Source of the DNA: Stramenopiles sp. TOSAG23-3
Lineage: Eukaryota > Sar
DNA: 26,071 bases
NCBI GenBank assembly: GCA_900128585.1
Contig: LT642227.1
Coordinates: forward strand, 4,615-30,685
Direction: 5' to 3'
The notes beneath the pieces are model-generated. The model did not search any database, had not been told where the DNA came from, and saw only the letters and a program-made list of their open reading frames with translations. Below are positions 7,171 through 15,381 of the stretch, piece after piece. Numbering within the stretch: the first letter of the stretch is position 1; each line of letters opens with the position of its first letter. A program made the translations under genes and the position numbers.

Positions 7171-9309
7171 TTAGTCGGGTTCATGAAATTGCAAACGTTG
7201 CAAATTATCTTGTTTCATTAGAAAATATGCCAAAAAAGATTCGGTTGTTTCAATCAAACGATTCAACTGCAATTTGTCGAAAGCCAATAATAATGTTGTA
7301 AAATTTTCTACTGTATACGAATAACATGACATACCTAGCTCCAAGTTACATACACTTACTGCAGCAGAAAATAAAGAAAGCAATGTTGTTGGGTTGATTA
7401 ATGATATAGCCTTTTGAACAGCAGCGAATGTTACAGACGGAATAATTTGATATCGCTCTAATAAAATTATAACATTACACAACAAATGGGCAGTTGCATC
7501 GTCATTTTTTATCATACTAGAAGTTCCCGAACTACCACTGTGTCCTCCCCATAAAACATCAGGATTGCAGTTGTAAAAATATTTCAACAGAACCCGAAAT
7601 GCATCAAAGTCATTAACTTTAACATCAAATTCAGATGAGTTTTCTCCACCAGAACGAAATATATCCCGAAAGGTTGCGCTATGCTGCGATAGAACCATTT
7701 TATGCGCATAACATATCCACAATGTTTGTCGTTGATCATTTTGTAAGGATGCGCACGTACTGTTTTGGACATCTTTCGTTACTTTAAGAGTAACGTCAGA
7801 TCCTTTCGGATCATTAAATATCAATTCGTTACAGTGAGGAGGTACAAAGTTATTTTCATGGGTCAAATTGACTTTGAAGTCAAACGAGAAATGTTTCCTA
7901 ATAGCGCGCAGAAAATCAAAAGCTGGAACTTGACTAGACGAATGGCGCAGCATTCCTAAAGTTGCTCTTAAAGCGCCGGTGCTCACAAACTGCGAACATA
8001 CTTCCGATCGACCGAATGATAAATGGACCAATGCAACGGCTACATGGCCTCTTAAGCGTTCATTGCCTTGTATAATAAGGGTCCTCAAGAAAATCTGAAG
8101 AGTACTTTCTTTTATTTCACTTTTCATCCAGGCAAGTATATCCGCCGAAAATACTTTCGTTTGGTTTATTCCAGAAGCAGACAATTTATGTAACATCGGA
8201 ACAATACCTTGTTCAATCAGAGGAAGAAGTGCCTGTGATGCATCTGATCCCTGGAGAAGATAGTATATGCATTTCTGCGCACATCGATAGATCGAACGTT
8301 TTTTGTGGTCTGCTAGTGACACAATTGCTATCAAAGAATCTTCCGATAGCAAACGCGATCGGATGCCACGAGTTTGTTCCACAGGAGGATGAGACAATGT
8401 CATGACGTTTGAGACAGAAGACTTATTTTTAAGAACTTTCGGTACACTGGCTTCAGCACATTTCATAAGGGCCCGAACTGCTAGTTCTTTGCACTTATTA
8501 TTTTTTGCGCGCAAATCATTAACAAAAGTATCTATGGCACCGGAGACATATATATCGTTGCACACGGATCTAGAATGGCGCATTAAACTAGACAATAGTT
8601 GTGTCGCGTTGACTCGAAGGTAATTTTCTCCTTTTGCAGAGGCGTGAACAATTATCTCTACTAACACTTTGGTAAGATTCAAATTGACAACCTCTTCACA
8701 ATTTGCTATATTTCTGCAGCAGCAATTCATAAGTACATTCAAAGCATTACTCTGCACAGACTTGTGTTCCGATTGCAATAAAATAGCTAAAGATTCTAAC
8801 CCCCCCAATTCTCGTATTTCAACGGCAAGTACGTCATCGTCATAGCACATATTACCAATAGCTAAGAGAGTTGGTTTCAATAAGTTAACATTATCCGTTG
8901 AGAGTGCGCCTATTAACAACCTGACGCCACCAAGTCTTCTTAGTGTAGTATTGAAACAATTATTTCCCCCGGCAAGGTCTGGAATAGTCGTACAATTTGC
9001 TAGGGCACGGGTAACGTTCAGAGCAACCATATCAATGTCATCAGATAAGTGCTCCACAAGTGGTCTGAGAGTCTCAACCTCACCTGAAACAAGTTCTTTA
9101 CATACCGAGGTATGGCTAAACGTAGCATTAGAGAGGACCAATGCTGCGGTCTCCCTCAAGCCTTTTTTCTTTGAGTCTAGAAGTTTTAAAACCGATCTAA
9201 TACCCCCTAGACGTTGTAATTCGATCAGGGTAGGCTTGTTATTCACAGGAATTTTGACGGAAGGCTCGGAAGACCCATACGTTATATTGTTTGTGGTGTC
9301 GGCTAGCAT
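7171..9309 (-). CDS. Armadillo-repeat protein with C-terminal BTB domain
   Basis: This 712-residue protein counts from the first in-frame ATG (MLADTTNNITYG) at 9309. The frame is open five codons further to a TTG, which I do not accept as a eukaryotic start. Residues about 25-465 form armadillo-like helical repeats (for example LRRLGGVRLLIGAL and VEIRELGGLESLAILL). Residues about 502-590 are a BTB/POZ domain (GSDVTLKV, then YAHKMVLSQHSATFRDIF and FRVLLKYFYNC), followed by a helical BACK-like C-terminus. BTB domains commonly recruit substrates to cullin-3 ubiquitin ligases. The ARM-then-BTB order is that of plant ARIA/ABAP1 proteins. I infer a substrate adaptor; the substrate is unknown. The next gene upstream on this strand is another ARM protein with a U-box. 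The domain calls are firm. Confidence 0.9.
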   Translation of the reverse strand: MLADTTNNITYGSSEPSVKIPVNNKPTLIELQRLGGIRSVLKLLDSKKKGLRETAALVLSNATFSHTSVCKELVSGEVETLRPLVEHLSDDIDMVALNVTRALANCTTIPDLAGGNNCFNTTLRRLGGVRLLIGALSTDNVNLLKPTLLAIGNMCYDDDVLAVEIRELGGLESLAILLQSEHKSVQSNALNVLMNCCCRNIANCEEVVNLNLTKVLVEIIVHASAKGENYLRVNATQLLSSLMRHSRSVCNDIYVSGAIDTFVNDLRAKNNKCKELAVRALMKCAEASVPKVLKNKSSVSNVMTLSHPPVEQTRGIRSRLLSEDSLIAIVSLADHKKRSIYRCAQKCIYYLLQGSDASQALLPLIEQGIVPMLHKLSASGINQTKVFSADILAWMKSEIKESTLQIFLRTLIIQGNERLRGHVAVALVHLSFGRSEVCSQFVSTGALRATLGMLRHSSSQVPAFDFLRAIRKHFSFDFKVNLTHENNFVPPHCNELIFNDPKGSDVTLKVTKDVQNSTCASLQNDQRQTLWICYAHKMVLSQHSATFRDIFRSGGENSSEFDVKVNDFDAFRVLLKYFYNCNPDVLWGGHSGSSGTSSMIKNDDATAHLLCNVIILLERYQIIPSVTFAAVQKAISLINPTTLLSLFSAAVSVCNLELGMSCYSYTVENFTTLLLAFDKLQLNRLIETTESFLAYFLMKQDNLQRLQFHEPD

Positions 9310-10616
9310 TTCTGGACACACCAAGCGCAGAACAAAAAAATGGTTTGAAACTAGTAATGGTTCCGATGCTATTCCCTTATTTTTGATTCATTGGAGTGTT
9401 GTTTATCCTGTTTCTCGATCGTTTAGTTGCAAAATATGATAAATTATTCTGGTTAAAAAGGGAAAACATCAACAAAAGTTGATGATCTTTGTTGTTGGTT
9501 GTTCCACGAAAGAACGCAACAATAATAATAATAATTATAATAATAATAATAAAAAAATTTAAAAAATAACTGCCGTTGCGTTGTGTTGTTGTTTTACGCA
9601 GAGAAGAATTGACTCACTTGTCACAGCAGCAACTCAAATAAAAATAAACCTGCTGTGTACTCGTTCGTCTTTCTTTTATCACCTTGCCGAGACTTTGTTG
9701 TAATTTCACCTTTTTGATTGTTTTATGTTCCATGGTTACAAACCTTAAATAGGAAACAAGACCTCCACCAAAATCCTGCGTCATTTTTTTCACGTGGAAA
9801 GTGGAAAGCTGGCTTCTGTAATATTAATCACTCGTAAAAAACAGGAAAATATCGATCACCACACCACACCGGGTGAAGAGAGGACAGAGTTTTTTATTTT
9901 TTGCTATAAAATTCCTTATAATAATTACCTATATAAATTGGTGTAGTGACTAGTGAAAATTCAAAGAGTTCATTTTTGGTAAAAAATTATTCGTTTTTCG
10001 TCATTTTAAGATTTTATTTCATGTAAACGTTGTAATGGTAAAAAGCCCTGCTAGGATTAAAATGCATCTCTGAGATCTACAATAATTTTATTTTCACAAT
10101 ACGCCGCAGCATTTATTGTATATTTTACAAGAGCTTACAACTCACAAACAAGTACAAAAACACAGAAAATTTTATACATTTTAACCAATATAAATAAATG
10201 CAAACGAAAGCAATACGGAGTACACAACAACTAGACACAACGTGAAAATTAAAAAAAACATTTTTTGAGAAATAAAAAAACAATTCCATCTTTCTATTCC
10301 CTGTATTAGTTAAACATCCCCGTGTGTTGCTGTACTGAGTTTTCAAAACAGATAAAATGGCAGGTTCCCAAAAAAAGTTAAAACTGCGACAGAAGCACTT
10401 GGATACTGTACCCCTTTACATTTTTTTTAAATAAAAAAACAACGTGGAAAGTGCAGGAACGATCCGGTCCGTATTTAAACACTCTGTGAGCGAATTACAA
10501 AATTTAGTATGATACTGTGTACTTTGTATACTTGAAGAAACGACCAATCTATTATTTTCTCGAAAGAGACCCACTTCTTGTCATAGAAAAGTGCCATTGG
10601 TCTCTGAGCGGATCTC
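9310..10616. other. AT-rich intergenic region with AAT microsatellite
   Basis: A trinucleotide tract (AAT)n lies at 9521-9551, followed by poly(A)-rich sequence. The small open frames here start at non-ATG codons and have no protein-like features. I see no gene. Promoter sequence for the ARM-BTB gene and the 3' UTR of the U-box gene must lie here, without recognisable signals. Confidence 0.5.
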
Positions 10617-10752
10617 TAATTCCTCTAATGGTGTGTAATATAAATCGTACAATGCAGTAATCCAAAAAGACACTCTAATTTTATCCAAGTACTGTGTCAT
10701 ATACTAAAAATAATTTATTGGGGTCCGATTCATTTTCCCTTCATCATTATAG
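10617..10752. repeat. Dispersed repeat (partner at 23240-23377)
   Basis: TCTCTAATGGTGTGTAATAT-type sequence near 10624, TACTAAAAATAATTTATTGG, and GGTCCGATTCATTTTCCCTTCAT recur in the same order and orientation at 23240-23377. The two are clearly diverged copies of one non-coding element. Confidence 0.6.
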
Positions 10753-10896
10753 GTGATATTTATTCGGATTACTACCACTAACAGAAGTTCAAGATGTAAC
10801 TATAACCTTAAACATAATCACATGCTGTGTACCTACTGGGCGACTTAATTCATCCATCTTCTAAAATTTCCCTGGGTGAATGGGGACTAATATTAA

Positions 10897-13605
10897 TTAA
10901 GATGGAAGAATCTTTTGAAGTGTCCCCTGACAGCTGGTTTGTATTTTTTCGCTGCTTGCAAAACGCGCAAGTGCCATGGTAATTGGCGATAATGCATCAT
11001 GTTGAATTGCTGCCAATTTTGCATTGCCATTTCTATGCACAATGGCATTTAAAGCGCGACAACACTGAATTAAAACTTGGGTAGACTGGTTGTGGTATTT
11101 CATAGCAGATATCACTAATTGCAACAAACCCGACCTCAGAATTTGTTCTTGGGCTCTGCTGTTGTCCCATGCCAGGTACGTCAACGCATAAGCTGAGCGA
11201 TACTGAATACCTTCATTTATCAAATATGAGTGCATTGAAAAGGCTATTGATCTTAACACCCCAGCTGATACAAAAATGTTTTTGTTTATTCTATTTTCTC
11301 TTGAAAGTTTTCCAATAGCATATGCACATCGATGTTGTACTTCTATACTGTTCATGTGCACACTTACCGCACTACTGATTGTCTCCAAAGCCCCATAACT
11401 AGCAATTGTTTCTCTTGCTTCTGAATTATAAGCAAAATTGCCGATGGCAACACAGCTCACAGATACTACTTTTGGATATTGAAAATGCTCTTTTATCGCT
11501 GAGCTGACGACGTATATAGTCTCGTTCTCAGTAATTTTTATAATGGTTTTTTTATCACACAGATTCGAAATTGCTAATAAAGCCCATCTCATGAAAACTG
11601 GATTGCCAAATCCATGCGAATTTATCGACGTAATGACATGCTTTACACCCTTCAATCGTATAACTATATCTTCTCTGTCGTGAGCATCTCTAGATTTTTC
11701 TGCAATCACCAAACAGCATTGACTGGCCAAGGACCTGTCCTGACCGCTATGTTCTAACAGTCGAATAATTCGTTTGTTACTGTGCAGTACAGCTTGTAAA
11801 TACGGATGAACCAGACGTAATTCACTCTCTGTTTTGTGCTGCAAGACCGCTAAATGTATCTTGCGTGCAGCAGACATTTCTTGAAAACTTGGTATGTACA
11901 ACTGCACGTCATAGTCATCAAATTTTAAGTTGTAATTCAATACCACTGCTAATCGAGGACGATGTGTCGTCACCCAAACGAAAGACTGAATAGGAAATTT
12001 TACCAACACATTTTCTGAAGGTTGGAAGAAACGACCTATCGTTCTAAAGAACTTATCAAAATTTTGGTTGATGTGCATTTCTAAAACATGGTGTAGGGTC
12101 GAACGAGATGGTTGTAAATGTACTTCCAAGAAATGCGGCAAATGCAACACAAAAAATGCAATTAAGATGAAACATGCTGGGAAAATAATGTACCTTTCTA
12201 CAAAAAACTTACATCTGTCTATACATGTCAACGAAGCAAAGAAATGCCTAGTTTTTGTTTCGGAATACAGTCTCGTTCCTGGGAAAGAACTCTGAAAAAG
12301 CACTTTTCCTCTTCTCCGGCGAATCCCAAACTTGCCCCACGTGGCGAAGCGAAGCTGGTTTTGAAGTGATGTGACTCTATTTTCTAGAGCACAAATTGTG
12401 TTTTTGTCGGGCAGCAGCTCCCGAGCCTGCGGTTTTAACACCATCTGATCTAGTGGCAAGCGTTCTTTTACAATTATAAGTGATCTTTCATCCACACGAA
12501 TCTCAATTTCTTTATCAATAATGTACTGTTCCAACTGCTTCTTTTTTATGATTACACTAAGGTTACTAAATGTCGGACGATTCTGCGGGTTTCGTTTCAT
12601 ACATAAGTTAACAACGTCCCAAACTCCATCATTAGCACTCTTCGGACGACGTAAAGAAACATTCTTGGCAAGGAGAAGGAGTTTCAACTTTTCTTCGTCA
12701 GAATACTCGACATATGGTATTGTTGCTTCCAAATCCTTCGAAGATAACACTTCCCAAATTAGTACACCAAAAGACCAAATATCACTTTTCTCGCAGCAAT
12801 TGCAGTGTGATACAAAGCACTCGGGGGCTGTCCATCTGATAGGAAGGTTATCGTCGGTAGTTACAGTTATCCGCCCACGAGTAGACAACCCAAAGTCGCT
12901 CACTTTCACATGCACTTTCGAGGTATCTTTTTCGTCAAATGTCATTACCAAAATATTTCTAGTCGCTAAATCTCGATGGGTAATTCCCAGAGATGCAACC
13001 ATTTCCATCCCCGACGAAATTTGATCAAAAATAGAGAAAGCAACATCATTTGAAATTGGTGTTTTTCCCGCTTTCTGATTATTTTCTAGAACTAAATCCA
13101 AACTGGACAACGGCGCAAATTCCGCAACCATAAAGTGTTTTTTATAATTGACGCACAACCCAAAAAAGCAAACAATATTTCGATGAGGCTTCAAAAAGCG
13201 TAAAACATTTATCTCTCGAAAAATCCCTTTTCTCATTTCGAGTATAGCTACGTCTTTATTCTTCCATCTTCCTTTATACACAGTTTTGTTTGACCCAATG
13301 CCTACTATCGTCAGACTTATAGTCAAGCTTGAAAACTTTATGCCACAGCAAAAATTTATCGCATTCCATCTCGTTATCAGGTAATCTTGAATAGCAGCTG
13401 AAACCGATGGTATAGATATTAAATCTATAGATTCTAATGGGATACCTGTCACTGGCGATATTGCCCTTGGGCCATTCACTCTTAACCAATTTTCAATTTC
13501 TGTTCTTTCAAAAACATGACCGTCCAATGTAGCCACTGGGTCGATCAAAATGTTTTTTGAAAGAGGACAGAGGAATGCAGATGGAACATCCTCATCAATT
13601 GACAT
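10897..13605 (-). CDS. U-box / WNK-like-lysine protein kinase / armadillo protein
   Basis: This 902-residue protein counts from the first in-frame ATG (MSIDEDVPSAFLCPL) at 13605; the frame upstream opens only from a TTG. Residues 8-75 are a U-box (FLCPLSKNILIDPV, DGHVFER, WL, SPVTG), the E2-binding fold of E3 ubiquitin ligases. Residues about 98-355 are a protein kinase of tyrosine-kinase-like style: HRDLATRN (210-217), DFG (237-239), RWTAPE (257-262) and SDIWSFGVLIWEVLS. The VAIK lysine is leucine (VAIL, residue 122), but the glycine loop reads GIGSNKTVYKG with Lys107 at the third-glycine position, as in WNK kinases; Glu131 could be the helix-C glutamate. A hydrophobic segment at about 472-491 could span a membrane. 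Armadillo-like repeats fill about 590-895. It may couple phosphorylation with ubiquitination. Activity is inferred. Confidence 0.9.
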   Translation of the reverse strand: MSIDEDVPSAFLCPLSKNILIDPVATLDGHVFERTEIENWLRVNGPRAISPVTGIPLESIDLISIPSVSAAIQDYLITRWNAINFCCGIKFSSLTISLTIVGIGSNKTVYKGRWKNKDVAILEMRKGIFREINVLRFLKPHRNIVCFFGLCVNYKKHFMVAEFAPLSSLDLVLENNQKAGKTPISNDVAFSIFDQISSGMEMVASLGITHRDLATRNILVMTFDEKDTSKVHVKVSDFGLSTRGRITVTTDDNLPIRWTAPECFVSHCNCCEKSDIWSFGVLIWEVLSSKDLEATIPYVEYSDEEKLKLLLLAKNVSLRRPKSANDGVWDVVNLCMKRNPQNRPTFSNLSVIIKKKQLEQYIIDKEIEIRVDERSLIIVKERLPLDQMVLKPQARELLPDKNTICALENRVTSLQNQLRFATWGKFGIRRRRGKVLFQSSFPGTRLYSETKTRHFFASLTCIDRCKFFVERYIIFPACFILIAFFVLHLPHFLEVHLQPSRSTLHHVLEMHINQNFDKFFRTIGRFFQPSENVLVKFPIQSFVWVTTHRPRLAVVLNYNLKFDDYDVQLYIPSFQEMSAARKIHLAVLQHKTESELRLVHPYLQAVLHSNKRIIRLLEHSGQDRSLASQCCLVIAEKSRDAHDREDIVIRLKGVKHVITSINSHGFGNPVFMRWALLAISNLCDKKTIIKITENETIYVVSSAIKEHFQYPKVVSVSCVAIGNFAYNSEARETIASYGALETISSAVSVHMNSIEVQHRCAYAIGKLSRENRINKNIFVSAGVLRSIAFSMHSYLINEGIQYRSAYALTYLAWDNSRAQEQILRSGLLQLVISAMKYHNQSTQVLIQCCRALNAIVHRNGNAKLAAIQHDALSPITMALARFASSEKIQTSCQGTLQKILPS

Positions 13606-14521
13606 ATCTAATACTTTTTCATTGCAACTGATTCCCAGATTGAAACGAGTCGCCAATGCACTCTTTATGTTCGTCTAGATCTCACAACCGTACGTTGTGT
13701 GGCTGCCAATTTGTTATTGCAAACTGTCGCCCAGGCCTGGCAAGGCGAGCAAGATTATACAGTACACGGCGCTCATATATATCACTTTTTCCGTATCGTA
13801 TTGTTATTACATTCATTCCTTATTATAATAATCCGAAGGTAAAATGATGAAGGGAAGAAAAGGAGATTTTTCATTTTTTTATTACAGTACAGGCAAGCGA
13901 TGGTCCTGGGTCCTCGGCTAATCCCTTAACACTTCCGGGTTTGAACGGATAGAATTAGGGTATTTTAACACTGATTATTTTTGGTCCGTTACCTGTACCG
14001 TACCAGGTATGATACCAGGTATTAAACCTTTACCTGTGCCTGTTATAATATAATACCTGGTACCTGGTAGAAGGTTTGTAATTCATTGCCTCAGCAAGAA
14101 GCCCTTCCTTAAAAATCAATGAGGAGAAACCTTTTTCTGTGAAAAAGGCCTCAATTAAATAATAGAAAAAAGAGTGATAGTGTTGTACTAGAGGCCCAGT
14201 TGTTTTTATTAATTGAAATAGTAGGGCACAACAGCTAGTATCGGTTGAAATCGGTAGTGTATATTTATTAAAACAAAGTACTACGATAATATGATATTTT
14301 TTAAAAAACCTGTACATTTGTGCACAATAATACCGAAAATAGGAGCAAAAAAGATCCATTAAGCCAAGTTTTATTAGTGCTAAAATGTAATTTTAAAAAC
14401 CCTTCATGTGTTTTATGCATTATAGCCAAGATCCGGAGCATTAAATGATAGCACCACTTCCTTATTGCTCTTGTTCAAAATTGTTTTAGCCCCATTTATA
14501 AACATCAAGGTGGAGTTGGAA
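13606..14521. other. Intergenic region between divergent genes
   Basis: This spacer lies between the U-box/kinase gene (-) and the unknown basic protein (+), so both promoters should be here. Apart from the hairpin at 14001-14069, it is AT-rich with no recognisable gene. The small frame at 14030-14359 (-) has no protein-like features. Confidence 0.45.
14001..14069. repeat. Near-perfect inverted repeat (hairpin/cruciform)
   Basis: The left arm TACCAGGTATGATACCAGGTATTA (14001-14024) pairs with the right arm TAATACCTGGTACCTGGTA (14051-14069) apart from a 5-nt bulge, leaving a 26-nt loop. Each arm carries CCAGGTA twice, so slipped pairings are possible. It is not preceded by a coding frame, which argues against a simple transcript terminator. 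Confidence 0.7.
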
Positions 14522-15199
14522 ATGGCTTCCCATGGTAAAATTCAAAAACTGGACAAACTTTATTCCCCGGGAAAAGCAACTAGCATTACATTGCCAAATA
14601 TGAACACAAACATAATTTATTACAATAAAAAAGAGGAACTGTCCTGCTCGAAGTTAATGTGGAAACACCAGCTAAAGAGGCGCGATCGTTTGGCAACTAT
14701 ATGTGATACGTTTCAAGACCGGGTCTTAAGTGCACACTGTCATGAAAAAAAAGAGTCCCAAAGACGATATATTAGCAGTTGCCACCAGCTAGTTACAGAA
14801 AAAAATATTTTGCATGGCTTCGAGTATCAAATAGATCCAAAAGTTAAATTAATTGTGTATAGTCATGGTTCTGATGCTGAACGCCGTCCCAAAGGCGTCA
14901 TCGAAGATGGTCCCAAAGGCGTCATCGAAGATGTCAGTTCGAGAAGTGCAATGCGCCGGTTATTTGCACAGCAATATCGTCATTCATGCAAACTGAAGCT
15001 GAACATGAATCGCGTTTTTGAAAAACTTGCACGGGGTAGTTGCGATGATACCACTACTACGTGGAGCATAATAAAGAAGAAGACAAGCCTAGGCAAATCG
15101 GGAAGCCTAGCTGTAAGGGAAGGCATCAAATTAAAAAAGCATTCGAAACAAAGTCGAAATTTGGCTGCAAGAATAGCAGCATTAGAAAAACAAAATTAA
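14522..15199 (+). CDS. Hypothetical basic protein, family unknown
   Basis: I do not recognise this 225-residue protein. The start is the first in-frame ATG (MASHGKIQKLDKLY), with G at -3 and +4; the frame is open 19 codons further only from a TTG. It is rich in Lys, Arg, Ser and His, has no signal peptide or membrane segment, and looks partly helical (LMWKHQLKRRDRLATI) with a short heptad-like C-terminus (LAARIAALEKQN). Residues about 122-137 are an exact doubled octapeptide, PKGVIEDG/PKGVIEDV, from a perfect 24-bp duplication at 14886-14933 that keeps the frame. The gene ends about 70 bp before a reversed element terminus. Length, frame preservation of the duplication and composition support a real gene, but no function can be offered. 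Confidence 0.6.
   Translation: MASHGKIQKLDKLYSPGKATSITLPNMNTNIIYYNKKEELSCSKLMWKHQLKRRDRLATICDTFQDRVLSAHCHEKKESQRRYISSCHQLVTEKNILHGFEYQIDPKVKLIVYSHGSDAERRPKGVIEDGPKGVIEDVSSRSAMRRLFAQQYRHSCKLKLNMNRVFEKLARGSCDDTTTTWSIIKKKTSLGKSGSLAVREGIKLKKHSKQSRNLAARIAALEKQN
14886..14933 (+). repeat. Perfect 24-bp tandem duplication inside a gene
   Basis: The unit GTCCCAAAGGCGTCATCGAA plus GATG at 14886-14909 is repeated without a mismatch at 14910-14933. Identity at third codon positions indicates a recent slippage event, and 24 bp preserves the reading frame. Confidence 0.95.
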
Positions 15200-15269
15200 G
15201 TTTATACTTTCGATTATAACCAAAATACATTGGACATTGGACTCTTCATATTTGTTTAATAAAAAAAAT

Positions 15270-15339
15270 TTTGCTGTTATTAAAAACGAGAAACTGGCTG
15301 TTATTTAAGTAATTAAAATTAACGTAACTACGAACTGAT
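15270..15339 (-). repeat. Dispersed element terminus, reverse (copy D)
   Basis: Two tandem units, TTTTGCTGTTATTAAAAACG and AGAAACTGGCTGTTATTTAAG, are followed by TAATTAAAATTAACGTAACT and ACGAACTGATC. The reverse complement matches the block at 138-274, including the two-unit structure. This indicates a shared ancestral end and not random similarity. Confidence 0.75.
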
Positions 15340-15381
15340 CTCTACTGTTGTGATTTTAGTAATCAATAATACCCGTGTCAC

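Noticed and set aside
9310-9324. TTG start five codons upstream of the ARM-BTB gene
   Set aside because: Eukaryotic initiation at TTG is unlikely, and an ATG follows at 9309 without loss of any domain.
8951-9439. 162-codon + strand frame opposite the ARM repeats
   Set aside because: It is antisense to a well supported gene and has no recognisable domain.
10125-10346. 73-codon minus frame in the spacer
   Set aside because: It is AT-driven, Phe/Tyr/Cys-rich sequence with no ATG of good context and no similarity to a domain.
12068-12295. Cysteine- and lysine-rich + strand frame
   Set aside because: It overlaps the coding strand of the U-box/kinase gene, and the cysteines are not spaced as a zinc finger.
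12521-13024. 167-codon + strand frame opposite the kinase domain
   Set aside because: It is a shadow of the kinase coding strand, with no protein-like pattern of its own.
13606-13656. TTG start 17 codons upstream of the U-box/kinase gene
   Set aside because: The first in-frame ATG at 13605 still leaves the whole U-box intact, and an in-frame stop lies just above the TTG.
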